In this document: piece by piece, positions 1 to 13,376 of the stretch
Layout of the letters: each line of letters begins with the position of its first letter
How positions within the stretch are numbered: the first letter of the stretch is position 1
Assembly (NCBI GenBank): GCA_009741485.1
Contig: CM019217.1
Span: 32,449,165-32,513,164 of the forward strand
Direction of reading: 5' to 3'
DNA length: 64,000 nucleotides
Source: Malurus cyaneus samueli
Taxonomy: Eukaryota > Chordata > Aves > Passeriformes > Maluridae
The notes under the pieces: model-generated
What the model was told of the DNA's origin: nothing
Databases searched by the model: none
Seen by the model: the letters and a program-made list of their open reading frames with translations, nothing else
Made by a program: the position numbers and the translations under genes

Positions 1-3000
1 AGGTCCTAAATAACTGTTATTTCGTTGATGGGTTGCTTAAATATAACACTGCCAAATCAGCCCTTCCTATCAGTCAGACGTTTCTGTGACCATCTGTGTT
101 TATGTCCAGCCTAGCACTGTATTACCCACTCCTGTCTCTTTGAGGGTTTATTACTGATGCTTGTAAAGAGCTCTGATGCTTAACAACTGTAGATGTTTGA
201 GACATGGATATCAATATGGTACTCATCAGAATTCATCAATCAACCTATCTGTAGATGCTTCACACTAGTTATTTCCTAGTGAAAATGGAAGTGCAACTCC
301 AGGAAAATGGAAGCATAATTGGCAGGGGAGTAGAAAAGGAATAAGGAAGCTTGCCAGCAATCTTTGTGAGTCCGGAGGACTTGCATTGTGTAATATAAGT
401 TGCTGCTGGTTTTGGATGTGCAAATGAACGTGGCATTCCACAGAGAGATGTGAGGAATGCAAGGTAGCAAAATAAAAATATTCAGATATGCTACTATCAC
501 AGCACTTCCATCAAAAACAATAATGTTTGCACCCTTGGTCTTTGAACAGGTGATGTGTGCAAGAAGCACAATGCACTTGTGCATGTATGAGGTTTCAAAA
601 TTCAGTTGCTGTGTAAGTGAAGCTGGCTAGGGGGCTGGGGAAGAGTAGCCTGTTACAACAAAGGTTCAGTGTGATTTCACATGTCTTTATAAGCCTGGAG
701 GTAATTAAGCTTTGCTTTGGGCTCAGCTCATTACGCAGAAGAGAAGATTGCTAGAAAGAACCATAACTGATCTTAATTTCTTCCAGAGCTTAAAGCAAGT
801 AAATGAAGCTTGCAAGTTTTAAGGAAAAAATTGTGTGCATTCTTGAAGGAATTGTGGAGGAGTCAAATGCACTGAGACTGCAGTATTTGGCATTTGACTA
901 CTCCTGAAGTCACTGCAAGGTGTGGGACGCTGCAGAGAGTAGACAGAGTTGGAAGAATTCCTTGGAATTGGGAACACTTCTGCTTTTCCCTTCCTGCAGG
1001 ACAGTAGGGATCTCACTAACTGACTGCTCTTTTTCTAATGGCCACAAAAGATAATAAACAGTCCTCTATGGCTGTGCTTTGGCACTGGCTTGGAACTCAA
1101 AGTGCTCCTTTTGTTGCTGCCGTTGTTCCATTGAAAGTGATCCATGCTGATTTCTGTACAGCCTCCTATGAGGAGTTTTGGATCCTCTGTAGTGGAGGGG
1201 AATAATGCTAAAGCACAGACTGGGGCACAGGGACTGTCTGAAGAGCTGCACTGTGCCATTTCCTGCCGTGACAAGGAGATGAACGTCCACTGAAGGCTGA
1301 GCCTCTCTAGCTCCTAGTGACTGCAGAGAGGGAGCTGCCTTTGTTGCGCTTCTCAGGTTGTGCTTGCTCTGTGCAACCATGACAGATAATGAGCTATTCA
1401 AAGCCATTTGAACTCATTTGTCTAAGTAGAGTGTCAGCTCCAGGCTAATTTTGCAAATTATTTAATCATACCTCTGAGAGCACAAGTGTGAAGATGTCTC
1501 TGGAGCACTTAATCATCTGGTGGATTTTACTCAGTTTATACCTTTGCTTCCAGTATTTTGCTGGAATATTGGTTGAAAACTTCTTCTTTCCACTCAATCC
1601 AAGCATTCTTGTAGCTTGTGAAATTTGTAGCAAGTCTAGTATTATTATATACATACAGTTTTCTGAATAAGTCTACTTGAACTGTATGCAAATAAACTGT
1701 GTGCAAATCAAACAGATAAAGGAAACAGAAAGACAGTAAGATGACATCATGATGAAAATGAATGCTTCATAACCATCCTGAAACACAGTGTATGACTTCT
1801 GGACGTTTTCTAACACTTCCAAACAAGAAAGATAATTACCAATCCTGACTAATCTCCCCAAGAAAGTGCTTTTCTACAATCTAAAGGACTAAAATATTTT
1901 TTTTTAATGCTTGCTTTGGAAAAGAATCCATTTTTCTGCATGGAATGCAGCAGGACCGAAATGTGGCTCCTGGGGAAAAAAGGGGAAATTGTCAAAGGTG
2001 AATCCCTTTGGCTCTCCCCACTGATCACATCTTTCGTTCTTGATCGACTTCCTGTTTAGCAAGCAAAAAACCTGAGTCCTAATACAAGTTTTTTTTTTTT
2101 AAAAAAAAAGCCTCACACTTTCCCTAAATGAGAAGCTGAAACACTTTCATGCCGGAAAGTCATGTAAGAGCAAGTGTACATTGAGCTGAGCAGGGATGTC
2201 TGAGGAAGAACAAACTCCTTTTACATTTCTTTTATTTGGAATTTAGGTCTGAATTTGGAGATGCTGGTTTAAAGAAGCAAAATGGAGATGACCTTCTTTT
2301 TACCAGACTTTACCCTGTGAAAAGCCAGGGGAATCTTGTCCTGGATTTCAATGGAAGTAGGGCTGAGAGTCCCTCAGCATCAATGGTAACTTGTTTCCTT
2401 TGGACTGGGAGTAATTTGCAAAGAATTGTGATGCACAAAAATAATCACATAAATCTTTAAACTGGAGTGTTAGCTGAAAGTGGTTCAGATAACTAGTGGT
2501 TTCTTATTAATGGAAACAGTATTTTTGACCTTTCATTTTGAATTTGTTTCATATTTTTAAGAATAATGAACTAATTACTTTTACAGCTGTTGTCTCAAAA
2601 GACTAAAAAAAGGACGCTCCCTCTGAAAAAACATACCTAGAGGTCTTTCCAAGATATAGACTGCTCTCTTTTTAACCAGAATCAGTGGTTGTGCATCTGC
2701 ACAGCTGCAGTTTGGTGAGGAGGCCCATCCATATTTGCTGCATGTCCTGCAGAAAATGTCCTGCTTGGCGGGAGTGTGCTGCTGCTCTGTCAGCATGTCA
2801 CATGCTCTATCAGTGTAAAAGCTCAGTAAAGGCTCTTTCTTGAGAAATATTTTTGATACCACAAAGGGTTAAGATACTTGAAGTTTTTTTTTATTTTCAG
2901 AAACACTTTGGTCAAAGCCATTTGCTTTGCCACTGTAAAACTCCTTGGGAATCCTTTATGAGTGCTGAAGAGAATTTTTTACTTGCTGGAGAACATTATA

Positions 3001-4197
3001 AAACGTACAAATTCTTAAATTATGTGTGCATTTAAAATCTGATTGTACCAAGGGTAAACACAACTGTGGAAAACCAGTGCCATTTTACTGTAGATAAAAG
3101 CTCGCTAAGCAGCAATAGATCTTCAAGGCAGTACACTGCACCCGCTGTGTATTATTAATATCTTAATCTAGATTCTGTTGAAGCTAAAGGAAGGGTTTTC
3201 ATCAACCCCAGAAGAAGTTAAATGAGGTTGTTAGCTGACCCCAGTGTTCATGTATGCATGTAATCTTGCTAAAGGACTTCTAAAAATTCAGTGCTGCCTT
3301 ATTAGTTACTATAGTGATAAGGAGGAGACCATTACTGTATACAGCCTGTTTGGACTGGCTGAAAAAGGGTTGAAGATGATCTCTGCATTCCTCCCTCTCC
3401 CTTATAATTTCTGTTTCACAACTCTTATTGAATTAACCTAACAGAAATGCTGCATTAGGTGGTAACATATGTCAAGAAACATCTGTTGATGTGCTTTAGT
3501 TGGGTAGCTTTGGGTAGCTTTTCTAAACTTCTCCTAAAGTTTAGAGTTATACAGCTTTCATTCTGTCTTCTGAAGAACTGCACCATCCAGCTGGACACTG
3601 ACATTCTATTGTGGCATTCCAAGCAAGCTCAGACCACCTTCTCATGGGAGGGATAACTCCTTCTGCATAGGGCAAAGCCATGTCCTCCGTTGCTTTCTGG
3701 GATATGATAAAGGTCCTTTCATCCCTGTGAAAGCAAAATCTCTGGTAACACAGCATAGTTTGTGACTGTGGCTGCTCTAGGATTTATAGTGTGGGCTTTG
3801 AAAGTTCTTTTTCTGTGCTTGGTGGGGTAGATAACCATTGAGAGGGAGTTGCATTCAACAAGCCTTTGAAGGCAAAAAGAAAATATTGAGTGTACTGAGG
3901 GAAAATGAATGAACTTGTACTTCCACAAAGATAAAAGCTGCTTTCAGCTTCATCACTTACCACCGACAATCCAAGATTAGTCTGTACTTGCCAAGAAGGA
4001 CATGCTACTGGGCATACCTGGTGTAATGTTACTTTCTTTATGATGGGAGTACAGGATACAGGGATCATGCACCCTGCAGCCTTGCCTGAGGAGGTCATGG
4101 GCCAGCTGCAGGCAGAGCAGTGCCTTTATAGATGATAAAGCATTTGCCATGGAGGTGAAAACATTATCCCATTTTCTGGAAAATTTATTGGCTACTG

Positions 4198-4309
4198 GGT
4201 GGGTTGTTCTTTTGGTGTTTTTGTTTGTTTGGTTGATTAGTTTTTGGGTTTGGTTTGGTTTTGTTGTTGTTGTTTTGGATTGTTTTGTTTTGTTTTTGTG
4301 TTTTTTACA
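4198..4309. repeat. G/T-rich simple repeat
   Basis: About 110 bases composed almost only of T and G in TTTG, GTTT and GTTG words. This is low-complexity sequence with no coding potential. Confidence 0.7.
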
Positions 4310-7300
4310 GCTAATCTTAAATTTCTAATTTTTCTAACTTGTTAACAGCTAATCTCTAAATTGTTATCGAAAAGCTACCTCTGCTTTATATTGCCTATTC
4401 AAGTATGTTAACCAAAGAGAGCAGACGGAAGTTTGCATTTGTCCTCTTGAAATGGAAAAGAGCCTGTGCAAGCTGCACAGTTGCAATTTTTTTTATGTCA
4501 AAACCTGAAGGGGAAGTATGGGATATGGAGCTTTTTACCACATTTAAGATTTGCTGAGGAATTCTGGAGTTTGTGGCTTCTCTCTAGGGCACCCTGGGCT
4601 GTGTTTAACCTTGTAGGCATGCAGTTAGCAACCTAAGAACAAAAACAAGTAAGCAAAGCCTTCCTTGACTGAGCTTCTGAAATAATTTTCAGCTTGTCAT
4701 TAACTCTGTCAAGCCAAACTGATATCGGTTGCATTCTTCAATGATTTGTGCCAATCATATGCTTCAACCCTTAGTAATTTCATCTAGGAGTGTATTTTAA
4801 TCTTGCTTTGGGTTTTCTTGTTTTGTTTGGGGTTTTTTTTAAATGTACTCAGTGCTCCAAACTAATATCCCTGTGTCATCATACTCCATAGTCATATCAG
4901 GAAATTAAAATTTAAAAAAAAAATAACTGCCCTAAATGTGTGTGATTTTTAAAGTTCTGTCAGCAAATTGTTATGTAATGGAAACTGCAAGTGTAACCAC
5001 AGCAGTACCTGCTGTCACGCAGGTGAACAGGGAATGTGAAAGCAGTTTTCATTCCCGGGCAGCTGGAAGGCACAAGCTTGTCTCCATGACCTTGGGGTGA
5101 GCCTTGCCACCTGTTGCCCTTTCTACACAAAGGTGGCCTGTGCCAGCAAAAGCAAGCACTGGCCTCTCTGGGGAGCAGCAAGCAGAGCTCAGGAGGGCAG
5201 GGAAGCTGCCTGGCAGAACAGTCTGATTTGGAGCACATGAAATGCTTGTGACTGGCACAGGAGCCCTGGGCCTCACACACTGCCAGTGCTGCTCCTGCCT
5301 GCTGGCACTGCCAGCACCTGCCCCTGGTACTGCTCTTACCATCAGGCGCTGCTGGCTGCTGCTGCAGGGAGCCCAGCTTAAAATTGCTTTTTCAAGCTAC
5401 TGATGGTATGATTTCTCTTTAGGCATCTTTCTAATATTAATTAACTTCAAAACATGAATAATGAATGGGAGGTTAGTCAGAAAAAGAAACTGAAATGTTT
5501 AGATAACTTGAAGTAAAATAATTGCCTTTTTTAGCTAATCTAAAGTTTGGTTGAATAAAATAATTTTTATTTAGAATTAAACTTTAAGTCTGAACTTAAT
5601 ATTTTTGCTCTTTGCACCTGTCATATTCACCTATTAATTTCTTAGCTTCTAACTCTGTTTACAGCTCTCCTGCTTATATATTTGCTGTCTTTGCCTTGTG
5701 GAGTAAAATGGTCATTATCTAAATAGTGACCCAGCTGCTGGGTGTTCTGCCTATATATCAACATTCAGGTTGGTAGTGATTAAAGGCTCAGAAATATATA
5801 TGAGGCCTAGTCAGATAAAATTCGCATTAGCACACAGAGGTCAAACAACCTTGCAATAGGACGCATCACTTTTCACAGCAGAAAATATAAGGAAGAAAAC
5901 TGATGCATTGATTTTTGAGATAGATGAAATAAGGGGATTTTCTGCCTAGTAAATTTTTGTTGCTGCTAGATATTTCTAGACAGAGATTTTGAAAAATCTG
6001 TTTTCTAGAATACCAATATGTAGCTGCCCATGAATGTTACATAAAAATAAATATAAGCACTTCAAATAGTATTTTTAGTACCATTAAGTGGTTTGTTACA
6101 AGAAGTTTAGTCAAAAATACTCTTACAGGCCCATCTCTATATGAAGAAATGGGAAATTCATTACTAGGATGCACAGTAAAAGATATATTTCCAAAGATAA
6201 ATAAATGCCTTCTCATCACTTTAAACAGTGTTGGATCTAGCTGACACTAGGAATTTTTCATCATAAAATATAAGAAAACAAAACAGAGAATAAACTCTGC
6301 TCCAGCTGGGCCGTGGTGTTACATGAGGCTACCATGGATGACAGATGACAGGCCATGGCTGGAACCAGGAAAGATCAGGGATATGATAAAGTGAGATCTC
6401 CCCAGCAGGTAATTGGAGTGATAGGTGTCATAAGTGGGATGTGCTGGGGAAGCAGAAATGATTGCCTGAATAGCTCATGCTGTTCAGGAATGGGATAGGG
6501 AAGTTGCATTTCTGAGAACTACTTGGTGTCTCAGCTCTAAAGGTTTCTTGGGTCCATGCATGATGGCAGAGTTTATGCTGGCCAGCACTCACCTGCAGGG
6601 AAGCAGTGACAATACCTGGTGCCTATTTCATGTAGATAACTGGATACATGCTCTACAGGTAAGTTGATTAATAGTGGTTCCTTATAACATAGACATGGCC
6701 AAACAATGCTTATTTTCCCTTAATGATCAATGTTTTGACAAGGAGAGGTCTATTTAACCTGTTTTTCATGTCTATTCCCCATAAATGCAAGTTTGCATAG
6801 GCAGGTTTGTTACTCACAAGCCAGAACTATTTTTTTTTCCAGTGCAGCAACTCTGAATCACACCATCACAGTGGAGGAAGGAGGGTGGAATTGTTTCCAC
6901 ATATTTTAAGAGACAATGCAGGTGATTTATGATGAAGGGCCTTGGCAGGTTGTTCAGTTAATCCCTGGACTGGCTTTTATCCCAAATGAAGATGTAGTTT
7001 ACTGACGTACCTTGCTGTGGAATACTTTAATGGGCTGTGTATTGTCCCCACTGATCTTATCCACATCCTTCAATCCTCTTATTAAAAATATTCCCAGGAC
7101 TCTTCTTCACTGTGACATTAATTTGTGAGTTGGGTCTCTCTCCGTGTCTAAACACTGCTTTGCATTGAAGAAGGAAGGAGTGTGCAACATCAGTTTTGCA
7201 GATAAGAAGGAGTGTTAACTAATATCTGAGCTACTCCAGCTGCCAACCTGAGCTCCCTGCACTTAGTCCCTCATTCCCACAGAAGCCCTGTGGAACAGGG

Positions 7301-9200
7301 CTTGCCACCCATGGGAATTTTAACTTTTTTTTCCAGAAGTCTGTGCTTCGGCATTTGTTTGTGTTTACAGGAGTAGCTTCTGTGTCTTCTCCTTTTGTTT
7401 AAGGCAGGCAGCTGATAACCTCCAACGACTGGTTGTCCATTGTTTTGGTCTGGCATCAGTAAGCTTGACTTGTTTGGCATTTGATGGCCTGAGGCAGATG
7501 AAATGTGGGGCCAACCTTTCAAAAGCAGAGCTGTTTACACACATGGTTCAAGTGTTGTGACGTGTTATATGAAAATGCAAATGACAGAATTAATATACAT
7601 GTTCAAGATCTGCAGATGTGTTTTGTAAGAAGTAAGGTTCATTGAGGCTTTTTTGAATGCTAGGCACTAATTTAAAATTAGAGCCTCAAAATCACTATGT
7701 ACAAGTTCTTTGGCTTTGGGAAAAAGCTTGGCGCTCATGAATTCTTTATGTTTTCCGTTCCTAACCCCTGTAGGCACTGAGTTGGAGAAGCCCAAATGAA
7801 TCCTTGCAATGGTGGAGCATGCTTTTTAGCTGACAGCTAAGGGAAGTGAGCACACTCAGCTTGAGATAGCTGTGAAAAGCAGATGTTCCTTGCTGTGACA
7901 TCTGGCTCCTGGGGCTGAACTTGTGCTTGTGAATCAATTCTTATTAGAAATAGTTGCAAGGAGGTGTGGGTATATGAAGAATGTGTGAACATGCTGTGCA
8001 TTTAGAGGTCATTGCTGGTGAGGGACATTCAGTATGACGTAGTCTGGCATTACCTGTGGTTCTCCTGTTCAGTCTTTTGCCAATAAACTGTAAATTCTAC
8101 TGAACAGAACAACTTACTCCTTTTGTCAGCCAGAAAAGATTGTGATCAGGATATGTCCCAGCAGAAGACATGGCATTTTATTTTTTCACTCACTTTTTTC
8201 TCAGTTGGAGTCTAAACATAATAAATATTTAACTTCTGATCTTTCTTGCTCTGATTATTTCTGTGTAAGATTTTACTTTATGTTCTGTTAAGCAGATGGA
8301 TCATTATTGTTGGTTCATATATTTCATATAGCTTTACACATTTCAGCTTCTGTTCTCAAGTAGATGTTAGAAATAAAGAACATAAACTTTATCTCTTTTG
8401 TGTGATGCCTTTAACCCTCAAAAAGATTGATATACAGCGGAATGGTGATTGGGGGAAAGTAAAAGAGAAAAAGTGAGCACACCTGCTTTTTAGTATTGCG
8501 TTGGCATAAACAACCAGCACAACATATTCAACTTAAATAACTCACATTTGAAAAGCTTCATGTTGATCATTTTGATGAAGCAAGTAGTAAACTTGCTAGT
8601 AAACTTGCACATGTGTCCAGCTTAGAGGAGGAAGGGGTTGGAAATGTAGTCAGTGAACCAAAGTTCAGAGAAAGAAGAAGGACTGGTGGCAAATGAACTG
8701 ACACAATTTAGTCTGTTGCTGTTTTAGGCTGACTTTTCCAGTCTTGTGTCATTACATAGTGACTTTGTCATTTGAGGAAATAACATTTTTGTTAGCATGA
8801 CATAGGCAACCTGAATCAGTTCTGACCAGATTGTCTTGGTTTTACTGGGCAGAATACTATTTCCATAAGACTCTTCTGTCTCCTTCAAATCTTCTGGGAT
8901 TCAAACTGACACCTCAGTGCTATGGGAAGGGCAATTCCTGTGTGCTGAGTCTGAACTGAATGGAGACTTTGTCAGTTCATACAGAAGTTCCTCAGAAGAT
9001 TCTAAACCACATTTATCTTATAGTGGGTAAGGAGCAAGAGAAGGAGAAATATTTGATAAACAGAGACAATAATATAAAGTGGAAGGGGTAGTAAACAAAG
9101 CTGAAAAATCCTCCTTGTATTAAAAAAACCCACAAAATCCTCAAAACCCAACAAAATCGTTACATGCATAAAAACATGGAATTGCTATTTAAATTTTCTT

Positions 9201-9245
9201 TCTAGTTTTTTTTTCTTTTTTTTTTTTTTTCTNNNNNTTTTTTTC
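9201..9245. repeat. Poly-T tract with assembly gap
   Basis: A long T run interrupted by five N at 9233-9237. The gap is probably a sequencing or assembly failure in the homopolymer, so the true length is unknown. Confidence 0.85.
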
Positions 9246-9911
9246 TGAAAAACATCTCTAGATATCTTCGTATATGTGTGTATCTGTATATATCATGTCT
9301 CTTTTCTGGTGTGCCATAGAAATGTCACAATTTTTTTTATCTGTGCTTTTATGCAGAGGTTTTTGTAAACATTTTATTTTCCTGGTTAGGTATCTCAATG
9401 TTCAGAAGACCCATATTTCATGGAACTCAATACACTCATGGCTTCCTAACTTCTGTCTTTTTAAGCTGAAGAACTATTTCATGTAACATACTGAGGGTGA
9501 CTGAAGCAAGCTTTAGGCTGGCTCTGTGCAGAGCTTTATCCGGAGCCCTGCCAGTACAGCTCATTCATTAACTCAATTTGTTTGAGTTTGCATTCAACTA
9601 TGTGAAAGGAAGGTAAATGACTGCAGGAATAGCAGTCTGCAGGAATACCCCTACATATATTTTTTCTTTCTGACCTAGGAGAGAGTTTCTTATTTCTAGA
9701 CCTCTCTTACCTTTAGGACATTTGCTGCAGTGCCCAATATGATGTATTGTTTCTTGGATGAAAATGTGCTTGTATAATGACATAGACCTGGGGAAAAAAA
9801 AGACGTAGAGATAACCAAATTTAGTTGTCCTCAACAAACTAGTTCATCTGTTGCAAACCCACAATATCTTATTCTATATCTTCTTCACACACTACCTTTT
9901 TGTCCCAGCTC

Positions 9912-9985
9912 TGGTCGCCCTAGAATCATGGAATCATTTAGTTTGGAAAAGACCTCTAAGGTTAAATCCAACCATTATGTAACTG
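9912..9985 (-). mobile_element. CR1 LINE 3'-end fragment (reverse)
   Basis: The sequence reads as the reverse complement of a CR1 3' end: repeated GAATCAT words, then a 'TTTGGAAAAGACCTCTAAGG' core and a 'TCCAACC' word. It is only about 75 bp long and diverged. It lies just before an oppositely oriented CR1 piece, so two insertions or a rearranged one are present. Confidence 0.65.
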
Positions 9986-10021
9986 TCATAATGGTCCCCA
10001 TGTCTTTCAATTGTCTTTCAA

Positions 10022-10122
10022 TATAGGGCAGGAATGTGTGCACTTATTGCAGCCCAGAAAGCAAACCACATCCTGGGCTGCATCAAGAAGCGTGGCCAGC
10101 CAGCCAAGAGAGATGATATATG
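10022..10122 (+). mobile_element. CR1 LINE internal fragment
   Basis: The run encoding 'cagcccagaaagc ... cctgggctgcatca ... agcgtggccagc' is the well-known CR1 stretch near the C-terminal end of ORF2. About 100 bp can be recognised; both ends decay into unique sequence. Confidence 0.7.
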
Positions 10123-10982
10123 CCCTAGCCTTATCTTCAGTTCCGGTGCTGGCTCCTGCTGTTCCCCACATGGACCCCAGACCTAACTTGTCATCCCAAA
10201 TTGCCCGAGGCTGTTGGTTAAACCACTTGGTATCACCTGTCTGAGTTCCCTGGGGGACAGCACAGCTCCTGAGGAAAAAACATTACTGGAGTTGTCCTCA
10301 GGTCCTGCTGGTTCCCTGACTATGGAGGGACTCATTCCCCCTTCCTGCTCCCTGGCATTTCTTGTCAGTACTGACATACCATTTCTCAAGTGTATGAAAG
10401 TTACAAATAGAAAATCATCATTTTTCCATTTCTCACTAGGAAGAGGGTTGACAAGACATAAGTAACTATTCCTGCTCCATGGACACAGTAGCTTATAGTT
10501 GTTAATTGCTATATATGTTAGACATTTTGAAGGGCTTATTTACATAACATTTCTTTATTTTTCTTCTCTTGAAATTGCACACAAGTGTTAGCAGATGCAG
10601 ATACAGTATGGTAGCAGGCTAGACAGTCTGTTTTGTGTAAAAATGATACACTTAGGATGGTTCTGAGATGAAACACTTAGATTTACCCAATTCAGTAGAG
10701 TGATGTGCAAACCCTGTAAATAAAAATAAAAAGAACGCAGCTAAGAGGGTTTTATTTCTGTCAGATGACAAATTTATTTTGGCAATGACAACCAATAAAT
10801 GTATATAAGAACAGTATTCTGATATCAATATTACCAAGAAAAGAAAATACCAAGCTGAAAATTCTATAATGTTCGTATGCTGAAATGGAAATCCTCTGTT
10901 TTGGGTAATCTCTTTATGAGATAATTGTCCTGGTGATGTCATGGTCCTGGAGAGAGGAAGGGTCCAAGAAAAAGGATTGATT
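10123..10982. other. Unique intergenic sequence
   Basis: No gene or repeat is recognised between two CR1 fragments. The first 300 bases are richer in C and G and may include decayed repeat sequence. Confidence 0.5.
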
Positions 10983-11405
10983 TTTTAAGGATCACCTCCA
11001 AGCTCAAGAGTGGTCCATCCCCACATGAAGTCAAGCAGAGATGATCCTCCCCCTGTACTCAGCGCTTGGGAGGCCACACCTGGAGCATGGACTCTTATCC
11101 ACTCTGGACTCTTACCATACTAAAGAGACATGGACATACTGGAAAGAGTTCAGTGAAGGGCCACGAACATAGTAAAGAGACTGGAGCTATTGTCCTACAA
11201 GGTGAGGCTAAGCAAACTGGAGTTATTCAGCTTTAAAAAGGGAAAACTTGGGGCTAGGGGAGGATCTTGTTGGTTGGACCTATTTTGGGAGGAAAGATGG
11301 AGGCAGATGCTTCTTGATGAAAGGACAGTTGGCTGTGGACATTGAATATAGGGAATACAGGGAACTCCCTTTGAATAAGAAAGCCAGAACGTCCTTTTGG
11401 AGTTC
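10983..11405 (+). mobile_element. CR1 LINE fragment, internally deleted
   Basis: The piece begins with a CR1 ORF2 segment (around 'ccaagctcaagagtggtcc') and then jumps to the C-terminal ORF2 and 3' UTR block ('gaggccacacctggag', 'agagacatggacatactgg', 'gaagggccac'). This implies an internal deletion. Similarity fades after about 11,400. Open frames over it are CR1 relics, not host genes. Confidence 0.7.
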
Positions 11406-12509
11406 ATTATTTACTTATTTGCTTTATCTGACATACTTAATGAACAGATTTCCTTAGTGAAATGTGTTTAGAGCCTGTATGCCCTGTATACCAATAAAAG
11501 GAGTTGGTGAAACCTCAAATATATTTAAAATGTGTATGTAGTTGGTAAAGGGTCTTAGACCCATACTGCTCCAAAGGAACACCATGTTCCTTTGTTCCCC
11601 TGTGTCAGACAATCCAGTATTGTCACTGTAGATTTTGTTTATGCTTCTGCTTCCGTGTTGTCTGTGCAAGTTTTGCTACACAGCTTGATTGAGATTGGGT
11701 CCCTAACTTTTCTGATCAGCTGGGAAAAAAAGCTGATTTCAGAGAGTAATGTTGTCCCTGGATGTATAATGTGTTGAGTGTCAAGGAGTGTCAGAGGAGT
11801 GATACCTGGCACTACTGAGATATCTGTTGAAATGTTGTGTCCATGTGGGCATGCAGTGTGGTGCAATAGGAGCAAAGCAGCAGAGCCCACCCATGGCAGA
11901 GCAGCTGATGTCCATGTTGCTTGTGTTTTGGGGCTGTACTCAAATAGCTTTAATGTGCCATAGACTCCATGCCCATTAGCAGCACCAGTCAGTCAGATGC
12001 ACTTCTGGATTATGTGCTTCTGCTTCCTTTCCTGAGAAAGGAATTTATTTTGCATTTCTGACCCACTCTGTAGTGTGAACCCAAGTGCAGTTAAGTGGGG
12101 ACCATCAAGAGCTTCACAAATACCCTCCTCCTTTGTGCTAAAAAGTGAATATAGGCTCCTTCCTTTCTTAAAACTCTGTTCTGCAGGAAGTCCTTTGCTT
12201 AGTATACTCCAGTATGAACTGAAGCATTAGGAAACAGTAGTTGCCTTTATGTAAAATAAAAGTACCTCCAGTAATTTATGGAAAACTATATATCATTATA
12301 TATATATAGATATTATATATATATATATATATACACCACACACATATGAAAGTGTAAAGCCTTAACAATCCTACGCACACTTGAAATAACTCAAATAATA
12401 CCCAGGAAACACAGGGAAATTATGGCAATGTAGAATGTGCAACATAGCGGGACTTTGACATGTGGATTGATGATTTACAGTCTAATGGACTGATGCAGCA
12501 CACGGCCAA
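11406..12509. other. Unique intergenic sequence with AT repeat
   Basis: No gene is recognised. It ends with a TA microsatellite at about 12.29-12.33 kb, just before the largest CR1 copy. Confidence 0.5.
12285..12333. repeat. (TA)n microsatellite
   Basis: About 49 bases of nearly uninterrupted TA dinucleotides with a GATATT interruption. Confidence 0.85.
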
Positions 12510-13376
12510 ACCAAAACCACTTGAGGTAACTTAACTGCCATCCAGAGGGACTTGGGCAGACTTGACAGGCTGGGCCATGTGAGCCTCATAGAGCTCAAGT
12601 CCAAGTGCAAGGTCCTGCACCTGGGATGGGGCAATCCCAAGCATGAATACAGGCTGGGCAGAGAATGGATTGAGGTGCAGCCCTGGGGAGAAGGCTTTGG
12701 GGGTGGTGGTGGATGAGAGGCTGGACATGAGCCAGCAATGTGCACTCACAGTCCAGAAAGCCAAATGTGTCCTGCGCTGCATCAAAAGGAGCGTGGCCAG
12801 CAGGGCAAGGGAGGTGATTCTGCCCTTCCACTCCACTTTCATGAAACCCCATCTGGAACACTGCATCCAGCTCTGGGGTCCCCAGCACAGGAAGGACATG
12901 GACCTCGTCAAGCAGGTCCAAAGGAGTGTCATGAAGATGATCAGAAGCCCCTCTCCTGTAAAGACAGGCTGAAGAAATTGGGGTTTCTTAGCCTGGAGAA
13001 GAATCTGGGGAAACATTACAGCAGCCTTCCAGTATTTGAAGCAGGGGTGCAGGCTCTGCAGAGGAGCTGGAGAGGGATATTTTAAGGACATTTAGTGATA
13101 GGAAAAGGGGTTATGGCTTTAAACTGAAAGAGGGTGGGTTTAGATTAGATGTGAAGAAGAAATTCTTTGCTGTGAGAGTGGTGAGACATCAGAACAGGTT
13201 GCCTGGTGAAGCTGTGGATTCCATGTCACTGGAAATGTTCAAGGCCAGGTTGCATGAGGCTTTGAGCAACTTGGAGTATGAAAAAGGGAAAACTTTTTGC
13301 CCATGGCAGAAGTATTGGAACTAGATGATCATTAAGGTTCCTTCCAACCCAAACCATTCCATGATTCTGTGATAAT
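12510..13376 (+). mobile_element. 5'-truncated CR1 LINE
   Basis: The best CR1 copy in the window. It runs from the 'ccatccagagggacttg' block through the ORF2 C-terminal coding remnant (a plus-strand frame still reads 'LEHCIQLWGPQHRKDMD', typical of CR1 reverse transcriptase ORF2 ends) to the 3' UTR. It ends in 'ccttccaacccaaaccatt' and an ATTCTGTGAT tail, the CR1 3' signature. It has lost its 5' part and most of ORF2, so it cannot move. It sits about 250 bp upstream of the ACSL1 CpG island. Confidence 0.9.

Larger units (their letters stand above)
1..9910. other. Intergenic sequence upstream of ACSL1
   Basis: I recognise no gene in this block. It is AT-rich, and its open frames are short and broken, with no family I can name. 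It contains a G/T-rich simple tract near 4.2-4.3 kb and a poly-T tract with a 5-base assembly gap near 9.23 kb. One exon-like piece at 2247-2385 is described under findings. Distal regulatory elements for ACSL1 could lie here but cannot be recognised by eye. Confidence 0.6.

Noticed and set aside
12531..13091. Open frame of 186 codons on the minus strand
   Set aside because: It is the antisense of a CR1 LINE; the plus strand shows the true CR1 ORF2 remnant.
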